The notes under the pieces: model-generated | What the model was told of the DNA's origin: nothing | The model's database searches: none | The model's input: only the letters and a program-made list of their open reading frames with translations | Shown here: positions 42,364-51,125 of the stretch, piece after piece | How positions within the stretch are numbered: position 1 is the first letter of the stretch | Layout: every line of letters begins with the position of its first letter | Program-made: the position numbers and the translations under genes | From: JAHIVN01 sp018816645 | GTDB lineage: Bacteria; Patescibacteriota; Dojkabacteria; JAHIVN01 | Reading direction: 5' to 3' | Length of the DNA: 52,829 bases | Assembly: GCA_043816305.1 (NCBI GenBank) | Contig: JBDRHZ010000051.1 | Coordinates: 1-52,829, forward strand

Positions 42364-43332
42364 TTAATTTACAACATTTGTCGGCTTCCCCTTACAAAAA
42401 TCTGTGATATTTCCTATCACTATTTCTGCTAGTCTCTCCAACCCTTCCCTCGTATACCATGCAATATCTGATGTCACAATTGCATTTGGAAGATTCATGA
42501 TGCCTAGGAGGTAAATCGGAGACTTCTTATAATCCTTGGGATGAATTCTTATTGTGTCAAGCCCTGCTCCTACTATCCTGTTACTTAAAAGCATTTTATA
42601 AAGGTAATCCATGTCGACAAGTTCGCTTTGAGATGTATTTATAAAAATTGCAGAATTTTTCATTAGTTCCAGCTTTGATTTCTCAAGCAGCTGCCTTGTG
42701 GAGTCATTGAGAGGAATATGCAACGAAATGAAGTCGCTCTTCTTTAACAGGTGATTTAGTGAAACAAACCCGTTTAGACCAAGCCTCTTAGCTCTTTCAT
42801 CCGAAGGATGGGCTGTATGCACTAAAACTTTCATCCCAAGCCCCTGTCCTATTTGAATTGCCCTGCTTCCAATATTCCCAGCACCGATAACTCCCAGAGT
42901 TTTACCGCTTACTTCAGTACCGCAAAACAAATTAAATGCCCAGATTCCTGCTTTGGCAAATTCTGCTATCTGCTTTGTATTACGGCAAAGAGATATGATC
43001 ATACTGAAAACAAACTCTGCAACAGATTGTGAAAAAACACCGGGACAGTTACAGACAACAATCCCCTTCTTCTTTGCATAATCTATGTCAATATTGTGAA
43101 AACCTGTAGATGAAGTTATTAAACATTTCAGTTTTTCACACCTATCTATTACCTCCCTATTCACCTTTGAGATTAAATCGAAAACACCCACATCAGCATT
43201 ACGAAGTCTTTGAATTAAATCGTCTTTGGAGAAAGGAATGCTCTCATAGTAATCAACTAAAAATCCACTCTTACGAAGCTTCAAAATATGTTCCCTTTTC
43301 AATGCTACATTGTCTGTAACGCTGATTCTCAT
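42364..43332 (-). CDS. D-2-hydroxyacid dehydrogenase paralog lacking catalytic residues (A)
   Basis: 322 residues with an intact Rossmann motif (GVIGAGNIGSRAI, about 147-159), so NAD(H) binding is expected. The catalytic Arg is replaced by Gln235 (INTSQSELVD where the family has INTARGGLVD), the catalytic Glu position reads Arg262 (DTIRIH), and the His is Asp289 (VTSDIAWYT for ITPHTAFYT). Chemistry is therefore unlikely. It overlaps the upstream paralog by 4 bases, so the two are translationally coupled and may form a heterodimer. It is expressed divergently from TrmB regulator 2. A moonlighting NAD(H)/metabolite sensor is one reading. Confidence 0.86.
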   Translation of the reverse strand: MRISVTDNVALKREHILKLRKSGFLVDYYESIPFSKDDLIQRLRNADVGVFDLISKVNREVIDRCEKLKCLITSSTGFHNIDIDYAKKKGIVVCNCPGVFSQSVAEFVFSMIISLCRNTKQIAEFAKAGIWAFNLFCGTEVSGKTLGVIGAGNIGSRAIQIGQGLGMKVLVHTAHPSDERAKRLGLNGFVSLNHLLKKSDFISLHIPLNDSTRQLLEKSKLELMKNSAIFINTSQSELVDMDYLYKMLLSNRIVGAGLDTIRIHPKDYKKSPIYLLGIMNLPNAIVTSDIAWYTREGLERLAEIVIGNITDFCKGKPTNVVN

Positions 43333-44330
43333 TTTTTATAGTTTAATACTTTAAAATTTTCTCCTTTAACAAATTTCTCTACAATATCAATTGTCATCTT
43401 ATTTTTTTGTTTTATAGCTTCTTCGGTATTGAAGGCTATATTGCTTGTTATGAGAACATTTGGAAGAATGGATATCCCCTTTCCCTTTGTCTTGAACTTG
43501 TGTTCTAGCTGCAAGGGATTCAGGTCAAGCGCTGCGGAATATATTTTTTTTTCTAGAATTAAATCATAAAGCGAGGCTATGTCTATAGCATTTAGACTAT
43601 CACAAATGCTTATAAGGATAGTCTCGTTTTTGATTAGAAGAAGCTTTTCCTCTCCAATCAAAAACTTCCTCCCATAATATTCTTTCGGATCAAGCCGGAC
43701 ACAACAAATGATAATGTCCGACTCACCGAGAACCTCTTTCAGAGTTGAGAATTTCTCAATACGAAGTCTAATTGCTCTTTTCCGGCTAGGCCTTTCTGTA
43801 CAGACCCTGATATTCAAGCCAAAACCTTTGGCTATAGGTATCAGTGCGCTTCCTACCCGCCCCGCACCAACAATTCCGATAGTTTTCCCAGCAAGCTGAC
43901 TACCTTGTACCGCAAACACATCATATCCTCCAATTTTTGCATACTGGTTAGCCGTATGAACGTTTCGTAACAAAGTAAGAATTTGTGCAAATACAAACTC
44001 TGCTGTAGATTCGCTGGAGTAATCTTTGATATTTGCCACCTGAACCTTCGTTGAGTGTAGAAGACCTTGAGACAACCCCTCGGTTGAAGTGCCGCTTCGA
44101 ACAGCTAGTTTCAAATTCGGACATTTTCTAATAAGTCTTCTAGATAAAGATACCAGTGTGTCCAGTATAGCTATATCAGCAACTCCTATATTCTCAATGA
44201 TTTCCTCCTCTCGAGTAGGAATGCTATCACCACTGAATGTATAAGCAATATCGACAAATGAACCCAGTCGTCGAATATCTTTTTCACTAAAATGTACATT
44301 ATCTGCGATACTGCATTTATATCTTCTCAT
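43329..44330 (-). CDS. D-2-hydroxyacid dehydrogenase paralog lacking catalytic residues (B)
   Basis: 333 residues; Rossmann motif GIVGAGRVGSALI (about 151-163) is intact. The catalytic Arg position is Ser245 (in SICDSLNAID), the Glu position reads Pro (DLNPLQ), and the His is Asn297 (ITSNIAFNT). As with its neighbour, all three catalytic residues are gone while the dimer and NAD folds look preserved. Its start at 44330 is 80 bases from the divergent TrmB regulator 2. A parallel loss in both tandem genes argues for selection for a non-enzymatic role rather than random decay. Confidence 0.86.
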   Translation of the reverse strand: MRRYKCSIADNVHFSEKDIRRLGSFVDIAYTFSGDSIPTREEEIIENIGVADIAILDTLVSLSRRLIRKCPNLKLAVRSGTSTEGLSQGLLHSTKVQVANIKDYSSESTAEFVFAQILTLLRNVHTANQYAKIGGYDVFAVQGSQLAGKTIGIVGAGRVGSALIPIAKGFGLNIRVCTERPSRKRAIRLRIEKFSTLKEVLGESDIIICCVRLDPKEYYGRKFLIGEEKLLLIKNETILISICDSLNAIDIASLYDLILEKKIYSAALDLNPLQLEHKFKTKGKGISILPNVLITSNIAFNTEEAIKQKNKMTIDIVEKFVKGENFKVLNYKK

Positions 44331-44354
44331 AAACCTCAGAATATCAAATAAATA

Positions 44355-44382
44355 TTGACAACCAGATTTTATCTGAGATAAT
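44355..44382 (+). promoter_or_regulatory. Promoter of TrmB regulator 2 with operator-like dyad
   Basis: TTGACA (44355-44360), 16-base spacer, GATAAT (44377-44382). CAGATTTTATCTG (44363-44375) in the spacer is a perfect 5-3-5 dyad, a good place for an autoregulatory operator. Confidence 0.65.
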
Positions 44383-44398
44383 AAACTCCATAAAACTG

Positions 44399-44418
44399 TT
44401 GTTCAAATAAATGAACAA
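44399..44418. promoter_or_regulatory. Inverted repeat over the start codon of TrmB regulator 2
   Basis: TTGTTCA, loop AATAAA, TGAACAA; the right arm covers the last two bases of the ATG at 44411 onward. As RNA this would hide the start codon; as DNA it may be an operator. Confidence 0.5.
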
Positions 44419-45193
44419 GGATTCAAATTCTGAAGTACTACAAAAATTAGGTTTAAATGACAAAGAAATCGTGATTTACTTGCATCTTACAAATTCTGGA
44501 GTTCAGAGTATTAAACAGATATCAGATGCTACATCCGTTAACAGAACTACTGTCTACCGCTATCTCGAATCGCTAATAAAAAAAGATCTTATAGAATGGA
44601 TTATCGGTGAGCGTGGACGAAAGGTGCAGGTAACTCCGCCAAATAACATCAAATTATACTTATCCGAGAAGAAACAAAGGTTAGAGAATCTTGAAAAAAC
44701 AATCCCCTCATTGATATCTCAGCTTCAGATGATCAAGCCTATTGAAAAATTTGCCACGCAGGTTCGTTATTATAAAGGCGAAGAAGGAATCAAACAAATA
44801 ATTTGGAATACTCTTCAAACGAAAGGACCACTTTATAGCTATACCCCATTAGGAAGAAGAGATGTTATCAATCCCGATTTTGAAGATCGGTTTGAACATG
44901 AATGGGCCAGAAGAAAGCTCATCGATAAGGTGATAACAAACGAAACGCACCTTGATTATTTCAGAAAGAACTTAGTAGATTCCTATAAGAAAACCCTTGA
45001 GGTAAGAATCCTACCTTCTGATAAGTTTTATATAACAAGCGACACTAGCATCTATAACAACACAGTCTCAATTATGTCCTTTGAAAAGGAGGCCTTAGCT
45101 GGGGTCGAAATCGATAACAAGGAAATGGCGAGCAACCAAAAATCTATCTTCAACATCGTCTGGGAGGTAGCGAAACCGTTTAAACAACTGTAA
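44411..45193 (+). CDS. TrmB-family transcriptional regulator 2
   Basis: 260 residues, paralogous to regulator 1. The N-terminal winged helix reads VLQKLGLNDKEIVIYLHLTN, then ISDATSVNRTTVYRYLESLIKKDLI, with wing IIGERGRKVQVTPP; the effector domain begins VRYYKGEEGIKQIIWNTLQTKGP, very similar to the equivalent block in regulator 1. Its gene diverges from the dead dehydrogenase pair, whereas regulator 1 diverges from the active enzyme. The stop codon lies in an 8-bp hairpin that may also serve the end of rpoD. Confidence 0.87.
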   Translation: MNKDSNSEVLQKLGLNDKEIVIYLHLTNSGVQSIKQISDATSVNRTTVYRYLESLIKKDLIEWIIGERGRKVQVTPPNNIKLYLSEKKQRLENLEKTIPSLISQLQMIKPIEKFATQVRYYKGEEGIKQIIWNTLQTKGPLYSYTPLGRRDVINPDFEDRFEHEWARRKLIDKVITNETHLDYFRKNLVDSYKKTLEVRILPSDKFYITSDTSIYNNTVSIMSFEKEALAGVEIDNKEMASNQKSIFNIVWEVAKPFKQL

Positions 45194-45218
45194 TACAATT
45201 GTTTAACAGTTGTTCTAT
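45183..45218. terminator. Hairpin between TrmB regulator 2 and rpoD
   Basis: AACAACTG (45183-45190) pairs perfectly with CAGTTGTT (45207-45214), followed by CTATTT. It spans the regulator's stop and touches the rpoD stop at 45215, so it may act in both directions. Confidence 0.5.
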
Positions 45219-46306
45219 TTCAAATAATCCTTAAACGCCTGCTGAATTTCCGGGGATTTCAATGATTTCAACGCTTTCGCCTCAATCTGTCTGATTCTTT
45301 CTCTGGTAACCTTGAACTCATGCCCTACTTCTTCAAGGGTTCGTGAAACTCCATCTTTGAGCCCGAACCTGAGTTCGAGAACCTTCTTCTCCCTATCCGA
45401 AAGATTTTCCAGCATAGTATTCACCTGCCGTTTTAGATAAGACCAGCTGGCTATATCTGCCGGAGATACGCTGTACTCATCCGGAATGATATCACCCAGC
45501 TTACTGTCCTGATCTTCTCCAATCGGAGCATCAAGTGAAGACGGCCTTTGAGCTATTTTTATTATTTCATGAATTCTTTCAACATCTAGATTCATCTCAT
45601 CTGCAATCTCCTCAGGTTCTGGACTTCTTCCAAGCTTTGCAGACAATTTATTGATCACCTTGCTCAATTTATTAATTGTCTCAATCATATGTACAGGAAT
45701 TCTTATGGTTCGAGCCTGATCAGCTATTGCCCTTGTAATAGCCTGACGTATCCACCAGGTGGCATAAGTAGAGAACTTGAATCCTTTTCGGAATTCAAAC
45801 TTCTCAACAGCTCTCATAAGCCCAATATTGCCTTCCTGTATCAAATCCAAAAGATCTAAACCTCTTTTGGCATATTTTTTGGCTATACTCACAACGAGAC
45901 GAAGATTAGCTGTAGTAAGCAGGTCTTTTGCTTCCTGATCCTTCTTCTCTATTCTCTTTGCCAAAATGACTTCCTCCTCGGCCGTCAAAAGCGGAATTTT
46001 ACCTATCTCATGCAAATACGCTCTTATCGGATCAGTTGAAATGTGAGAACGAATTTTTTTGAGTACCTGAATCTTCTGCTCGAAATCCATTCTCTCCGGT
46101 TTAACTACCTCCTGAGTTTCTTCGACCGGCTCAATTATTTCTATCTCCTTTTCCTGAAGTTTGATGATTATATACTCTAGAAGTACCAGATCTTCTTCAA
46201 TTTCTGGAAATTTTTCCAAGACCTCATCTTGCGTAAGATAACCCTGCAGCTGTCCCTGCTTCACCAATTCTTTAAGAAGCGTTTTATCCTTTTTCGCTAC
46301 TTTCAT
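45215..46306 (-). CDS. rpoD: Primary sigma factor (sigma-70)
   Basis: 363 residues, short for RpoD. A reduced region 1 (1-90, acidic, containing a 1.1-like helical part) is followed by 1.2 (DPIRAYLHEIGKIPLLTAEEE), region 2 (LRLVVSIAKKYAKRGLDLLDLIQEGNIGL, then the -10 binding FKFSTYATWWIRQAITRAIADQARTIRIPVH), region 3 (INKLSKVINKLSAKLGRSPEPEEIADEM) and region 4 (LSDREKKVLELRFGL and the -35 binding SRTLEEVGHEFKVTRERIRQIEAKAL). The large non-conserved insert between 1.2 and 2 seen in proteobacteria is absent. It is the vegetative sigma and fits the TTGACA/TATAAT promoters noted here. Confidence 0.97.
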   Translation of the reverse strand: MKVAKKDKTLLKELVKQGQLQGYLTQDEVLEKFPEIEEDLVLLEYIIIKLQEKEIEIIEPVEETQEVVKPERMDFEQKIQVLKKIRSHISTDPIRAYLHEIGKIPLLTAEEEVILAKRIEKKDQEAKDLLTTANLRLVVSIAKKYAKRGLDLLDLIQEGNIGLMRAVEKFEFRKGFKFSTYATWWIRQAITRAIADQARTIRIPVHMIETINKLSKVINKLSAKLGRSPEPEEIADEMNLDVERIHEIIKIAQRPSSLDAPIGEDQDSKLGDIIPDEYSVSPADIASWSYLKRQVNTMLENLSDREKKVLELRFGLKDGVSRTLEEVGHEFKVTRERIRQIEAKALKSLKSPEIQQAFKDYLK

Positions 46307-46451
46307 ATTGAAAATTATTAAAGTAATCTAGCTCAATGAAAGCTTGAATCAATACAAAAAATCTATTATTATGTGGTTTCTAATAATAATACAAAAGCAC
46401 AAAAATATGCAATTCTTTTTTGGGGATTAACTATTAATTGCATATTATGCT

Positions 46452-47327
46452 ATGATATTTAACGAAAACCTAAGTCAATTAGCACAAATGTCCTTATACT
46501 ATTACAAAAAAGCTCCACCGAAAAGTTCTAGTGATATCGAAAGTTCGATTTCGAAAAAGCAGGATAAAAACACTCCTACTCTTTCGACTGTATTGGATAA
46601 TATCACTTACCGCATAAAAAGCAAGATATCTACCCTAAGACCCATCTCTATCATTATCCCGTTAATATTTATCCTCAGTGGACTAGGAATACTTTACCGG
46701 CAAATTAAACCATATGCACTACACTATATCCAAACAAAGTTCTCCGATAGATTTGATCAAGAAGTAGTTTCGCTGGTTCCAACAAGCTACGATAAGATAA
46801 GAGCGGAATATATCTCTGATCCGTCAGCCGGATCTTTCAACGAACTAGTCGATATCAAGAAGATAAATAAGGCGGCTCTTGACTATAACGGAACTTTTTA
46901 TCTGACTATAGAAAAAATTCAGATCTACAATGCTCCAGTTATCGCAAACGTTGACAGTACAAAAGAGGAAACTTATAAAGAGGCCCTCGGGAAAGGCCTT
47001 GCTCACTTTAGAGGTTCAGACCTTCCAAATGGAGGCAAAAACGTCTTAATCTATGGTCATAGTGCAGCAGGAGATTACGCAGAGAAGAATCCAAGTGACG
47101 TCATTACTTCTTTTACTAGACTATTTAAACTAAATATTGGAGACTCAATCGTAGTAAAGTTTGAAGATCAAGAATACAAATATATTGTAAAGAAAATCAA
47201 AGAGGTCTACCCGCAAGATGTGGATGTAATAGTTGGAGAGGGAGCTAAAACGCTGACACTGATGACTTGTTCGCCACCAGGATTGAGTAGTAGAAGATTA
47301 GTGATTATAGCAGTACCTTCAGTCTAA
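46452..47327 (+). CDS. Sortase
   Basis: 291 residues: a cytoplasmic polar N-terminus of about 60, a membrane helix at about 70-88, and an extracytoplasmic sortase barrel. The catalytic triad is His203 (IYGHSA), Cys273 (TLMTCSPPG) and Arg281 or Arg282 (SSRRLVIIAV), with the TLxTC motif of class D/E-type sortases. It should cleave a C-terminal sorting signal and attach proteins to the wall or to each other. No LPxTG-type protein is visible in this window. It is divergent from rpoD and convergent with ftsZ. A TATTAT box ends 3 bases before the ATG, so a leaderless message is possible; other starts are not obvious. Confidence 0.9.
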   Translation: MIFNENLSQLAQMSLYYYKKAPPKSSSDIESSISKKQDKNTPTLSTVLDNITYRIKSKISTLRPISIIIPLIFILSGLGILYRQIKPYALHYIQTKFSDRFDQEVVSLVPTSYDKIRAEYISDPSAGSFNELVDIKKINKAALDYNGTFYLTIEKIQIYNAPVIANVDSTKEETYKEALGKGLAHFRGSDLPNGGKNVLIYGHSAAGDYAEKNPSDVITSFTRLFKLNIGDSIVVKFEDQEYKYIVKKIKEVYPQDVDVIVGEGAKTLTLMTCSPPGLSSRRLVIIAVPSV

Positions 47328-47332
47328 TTCTT

Positions 47333-48481
47333 TCAATCTTTCTTTCTTCTCAAAAATGCAGGCGTTTCCAGCCATTCATCTTCCTCATCACCCCTGCCCT
47401 TCAGTGAACGTTTCTTCACATTATCATCATCCCTTATCACTGATTCCGGCTTGCTTTGTACAGGCCTAGAACTAGTTGTTGTCGGACTCTCTGGTACTGA
47501 GCTCAGGGGATCTTTGACTGCTCTTTGATTCTTCTCAAATCCTGTAGCTAGAACTGTGATCTCAATACTATCATCGAGATCTGGATCGATCGTTGCGCCA
47601 AAGATTATATTCGCCCCAGGATCAGAAGCACCTGCTATAACCTGAGCTGCCTCATCAACTTCATGCATAGACAAATCCTTTCCGCCAATAACATTAAACA
47701 AGACTCCAGTAGCACCATCGATCGAGAGTTCAAGAAGAGGGCTTTCGATGGCCTGCTTTGCTGCCGCTGTAGCGCGATCTTCCCCGCTTGCAGATCCCAT
47801 ACCCATTAGTGAAGTTCCAGCATTTGTCATGATAGACTTCACATCAGCAAAATCTACATTTATAAGTCCCGTTTGAGTTATAAGGTTTGAAATACTTCTT
47901 ACTGCATTGCCAAGAACATCATCTACTTTTTTCATTGCTTCTAGAAATGAAACATTTCTGTCAACAATTTCAAGTATTCGCTGATTTGGAATTACAATCA
48001 GTGTATCCACCTTGTCTATTAAATCATTTATACCAAGGTCTGAAGTTCTGGATCTCTTGTCACCTTCAAAGTTAAATGGTTTAGTAACGATAGCTATTGT
48101 CAAAGCTCCAAGGTTTCTAGCTATTCCGGCGATAGTTGGGGTAGCACCAGTTCCCGTCCCGCCTCCCATTCCAGCTGTCATGAAAACCATATCGGATCCA
48201 GCAAGATTTTCATGGATAAGATCTATGCTCTCTTCAGCAGCCTTCCTACCAATATCCGGATCTCCACCGCTGCCAAGTCCTCTTGTCAGATCTTCACCTA
48301 TCCGCAGCTTCAGTTCTGCTTGATTTGCCGCCAATGCAGCAGCATCTGTATTTACTGCAATAAACTCAACACCATCAATATTATAATTATTGATCATATT
48401 ATTGATAGCATTCCCCCCTCCCCCTCCAACTCCGATTACCTTTATTTTAGCCAGCGACGATGATTGTGGTTTTATTAGCAT
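47333..48481 (-). CDS. ftsZ: Cell division GTPase FtsZ
   Basis: 382 residues. The tubulin-type GTP site is present: IGVGGGGGNAINNM at the N-terminus, the signature GMGGGTGTGATPTIA (about 103-117) and a T7-loop NVDFADVKSIM. A variable linker (about 320-365) leads to a short conserved tail (EDEEWLETPAFLRRKKD-like ending, last 14 residues) that would bind FtsA. It polymerises at mid-cell to form the Z-ring. It is the last gene of an ftsQ-ftsA-ftsZ series on the minus strand, 82 bases after ftsA. Confidence 0.98.
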   Translation of the reverse strand: MLIKPQSSSLAKIKVIGVGGGGGNAINNMINNYNIDGVEFIAVNTDAAALAANQAELKLRIGEDLTRGLGSGGDPDIGRKAAEESIDLIHENLAGSDMVFMTAGMGGGTGTGATPTIAGIARNLGALTIAIVTKPFNFEGDKRSRTSDLGINDLIDKVDTLIVIPNQRILEIVDRNVSFLEAMKKVDDVLGNAVRSISNLITQTGLINVDFADVKSIMTNAGTSLMGMGSASGEDRATAAAKQAIESPLLELSIDGATGVLFNVIGGKDLSMHEVDEAAQVIAGASDPGANIIFGATIDPDLDDSIEITVLATGFEKNQRAVKDPLSSVPESPTTTSSRPVQSKPESVIRDDDNVKKRSLKGRGDEEDEWLETPAFLRRKKD

Positions 48482-48563
48482 GATCGAATTTTACAAGTTA
48501 AGTTAAAACACATTTTTCCTAAGTAATTTTCATTCCCTATTAAGTCGCAGAGTTCGTAGGCTT

Positions 48564-49850
48564 CTAGGGGATTAGATTCTTGAAGAATCTACCTACCTTT
48601 GAGAACACCCCGCCGATACCATCTCCCTTTGAAAACCCCATGCTCTCGCTAATTCTTCCCTCCCCATTACTATTCGCTCCATACAAAATAAGTCCTTGGG
48701 TTGTAGAATATGCAGGACTAATAATCTCATCAACTAACCCTTCCAGACCCTTTGGATACCCTACCCTTGCAGGAACTTTGAATACTTTTTTCGCAATTTT
48801 GGTAATATTTGGGAGCATAGAGCTCCCCCCAGTCAAAACTACTCCAGCGGGCATGGAAGTTCCCACTCCAGATTGCTGAAGCTGCGCAATGATGAGATCA
48901 AAAATCTCACAAAATCTCGCTTCGATTATTTCTTCAAAAAGTGTTCTCTCTATCTCCTTAGCTCCTTCAATCCCCAGGGAAGATACATCTATAATCCTGG
49001 CCTTTTTCACTCCTTTTTTCTTTTCGACATTATCTTCTGATTCTTCCCCTCCTGCTACTTTTCCCCTCATAAGATCGAAAACGTTCACCTTTATTCTTTC
49101 TGCATCATCCAGACTGACCCTGAGTCCAATCGCAAGATCGCTCGTAACATTTAGTCCTCCAAAAGGCACACAACCACTATAGGAGATCGCCCCCTCAACA
49201 AATGTCGCTATCGAAGTGACTCCACCGCCGATATCGAGAAGCATAACCCCCAGCTCTTTTTCGGTATCAGTTAATACTGCACTCGAAGAAGCCCAGCCGC
49301 TGAACACAACATCCTCTACTTTTAGTCCTAACTGCTGTACGCATTTCAAAAGGTTATGAAGAACCGTAGAGGTAGCTGAAACTATGTGTGCATCAACCTC
49401 CAACCTCGTTCCTGTCATACCAACAGGGTCTTTGACTCCACCCTGAGAATCAACAATAAATTCTCGCGGAATAACATGAAGAATTTCACGCCCCGGAGGA
49501 ATTGAAACTGTTCTTGCGCTCTCGATGCTCCGGAAGACATCATCCTCGATAATTTCATCAGTTGAAACAGCTACTACTCCTTTATTATTTGTACTAGTAA
49601 TATGCTTCCCTGAAACCGATAAGAAAACAGAGGGTACAGTAATCCCAGCCATGCGCTCAGTCGCCTCAAGAGTCGATGCTATAGAATTTATAGCATCATC
49701 GATATTTACCACCACTCCTTTCTTGATACCAGAACTTGGCTGACTTGCAACTCCAATAACTTGAGGAACACCATCTTCTTCCACCGAGGCAATGACTGCA
49801 CATATCTTCGATGATCCCACATCCAAAGCACTTATTACTCTCTTGGCCAT
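48564..49850 (-). CDS. ftsA: Cell division protein FtsA
   Basis: 428 residues of the actin fold. Phosphate-1 is SALDVGSSKICAVIA, the FtsA-specific 1C subdomain follows (about 85-165), phosphate-2 is MLLDIGGGVTSIATF, and the adenosine motif is GVVLTGGSSMLPNI. The C-terminus ends in an amphipathic helix (FSKVGRFFKNLIP) for membrane attachment. A Ser/Glu/Lys-rich insert (GGEESEDNVEKKKGVKK) lies near 270. FtsA tethers FtsZ to the membrane. It is 172 bases downstream of ftsQ; the gap holds a Fur-box-like palindrome. Confidence 0.97.
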   Translation of the reverse strand: MAKRVISALDVGSSKICAVIASVEEDGVPQVIGVASQPSSGIKKGVVVNIDDAINSIASTLEATERMAGITVPSVFLSVSGKHITSTNNKGVVAVSTDEIIEDDVFRSIESARTVSIPPGREILHVIPREFIVDSQGGVKDPVGMTGTRLEVDAHIVSATSTVLHNLLKCVQQLGLKVEDVVFSGWASSSAVLTDTEKELGVMLLDIGGGVTSIATFVEGAISYSGCVPFGGLNVTSDLAIGLRVSLDDAERIKVNVFDLMRGKVAGGEESEDNVEKKKGVKKARIIDVSSLGIEGAKEIERTLFEEIIEARFCEIFDLIIAQLQQSGVGTSMPAGVVLTGGSSMLPNITKIAKKVFKVPARVGYPKGLEGLVDEIISPAYSTTQGLILYGANSNGEGRISESMGFSKGDGIGGVFSKVGRFFKNLIP

Positions 49851-49958
49851 CTCAAATTTTAAAAATGTTAACTATTACATGTATACCAATTTGTTTTTAC
49901 CGAATAGATTTTACTAACACTAAATGACTAGCTACATTTTTTCGCACTTAGGCTGTTT

Positions 49959-50018
49959 TGTCAAGTATTTTAGATAATTTATGAACAAAGATTTGTATCA
50001 CCTGTGATAATAATTATC
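49959..50018. promoter_or_regulatory. ftsA upstream region with Fur/Zur-box-like palindrome
   Basis: TGATAATAATTATCA (50004-50018) is exactly the 7-1-7 dyad of Fur-type regulators. TATCACCTGTGATA (49996-50009) is a second, overlapping dyad. On the minus strand a perfect TTGACA -35 is at 49964-49959, with a weak AAAAAT -10 17 bases on. Confidence 0.4.
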
Positions 50019-50022
50019 AAAA

Positions 50023-51120
50023 TTATTCCTCAAACTCATAGACTATAATCTCGCTACTTAAGTCTATATACTGAAATTTTTTATCTTTTGCCTTTAAATC
50101 AGCCAAAAACACATCCAGATCATATATCTGTTCTTCTAACTCTCTTCTAGTCGAGAATATTATTTTACGATCATCCTTGAGATACAAAACGAACCTATAT
50201 TCACTTTCCCAAACATATCTGAGAACAACCTCTCCCTTCAGATCGAGATTTATAACCGTACGACTTGATTTCATGAGTGATAGATCAATATTATCCAACA
50301 CCATATAGCTTTTTGGAACATAGTTGTATACAAACGGGTAAGCCTTATATTCATCTCCCAGATTCTTCAAGTTCTTCCCCCAGAACTGATCTACTCTTGA
50401 AACCACTTCTTTCCTGCCTTCTTCGATTATCTTCTGTTTCTCTTTGTTGGTAAGTTCCTCTTTTTCGACCTCTTCTTCACTACTTTTCTTCTTTTCTGCT
50501 GGCTTTTCTTCTTCGACGGCACTTAAATCCCCATAACCTTTCAACAAGTCGATGTCCTCCTGATCCAGTACCAAATCCTCGTAGTCTAAAACCATCCTCA
50601 ACACCGTCCCTTCTTGATCTACTAAGTATGCTCCAGAGAGATTGACCCATACGAGTGAAGGTTTCCTTTCTATAATATTTATATAAACTGTATCTGGTAA
50701 ATGTTTTTCGACTTTTAGATCTTTGATATACGGGGAAAGTGTAACCACATTACCCTTAAGCGTTGACGATCTCACAAGAAATATGTTTACTCCATAAAGA
50801 TACGCTAATTTATCGTCTAATAAAGATGTCTGGAGCTGCTCACATCCTTCTATTTGGATATTCTTGATGTCAAACCTGTCGCTGAATATAAAGTATCTTC
50901 CCCCTAGTATCAATAATGCCAGCACAATACCGATAATGAGGATACGGACGATTTTGTTCCTAAGCGTTTGAGCAACAATATTCGCAAATACCAGTTTCGT
51001 TTTTCTTTTTTGAATTTTTATGCTCGAGAACAATTTCTTCCCAGCTCTCTTCCTCCGAAATTTGGCTGTTGCTCGGTTAGATGTTACTTTACTTTTTGGC
51101 AGTCTATTTTTCCCAAACAT
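50023..51120 (-). CDS. ftsQ: Cell division protein FtsQ/DivIB (POTRA domain)
   Basis: 365 residues: a long basic cytoplasmic N-terminus (about 1-50, many Lys/Arg), a membrane helix at about 57-75, then a POTRA domain (FDIKNIQIEGCEQLQTSLLDDKLAYLYGVNIFLV, with YIKDLKVEKHLPDTVYINIIERKPSLVWV) and a beta-rich C-terminal domain. An inserted acidic/basic stretch (EEEKPAEKKKSSEEEVEKEE, about 200-235) separates the two. FtsQ links the early and late divisome. It has the downstream order ftsA, ftsZ. The terminator of rpsO lies just upstream of its ATG. Confidence 0.9.
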   Translation of the reverse strand: MFGKNRLPKSKVTSNRATAKFRRKRAGKKLFSSIKIQKRKTKLVFANIVAQTLRNKIVRILIIGIVLALLILGGRYFIFSDRFDIKNIQIEGCEQLQTSLLDDKLAYLYGVNIFLVRSSTLKGNVVTLSPYIKDLKVEKHLPDTVYINIIERKPSLVWVNLSGAYLVDQEGTVLRMVLDYEDLVLDQEDIDLLKGYGDLSAVEEEKPAEKKKSSEEEVEKEELTNKEKQKIIEEGRKEVVSRVDQFWGKNLKNLGDEYKAYPFVYNYVPKSYMVLDNIDLSLMKSSRTVINLDLKGEVVLRYVWESEYRFVLYLKDDRKIIFSTRRELEEQIYDLDVFLADLKAKDKKFQYIDLSSEIIVYEFEE

Positions 51121-51125
51121 ATAAA

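Noticed and set aside
48564..49850. PilM instead of FtsA
   Set aside because: The 1C subdomain layout, C-terminal amphipathic helix and position next to ftsZ and ftsQ fit FtsA; PilM lacks that terminal helix.
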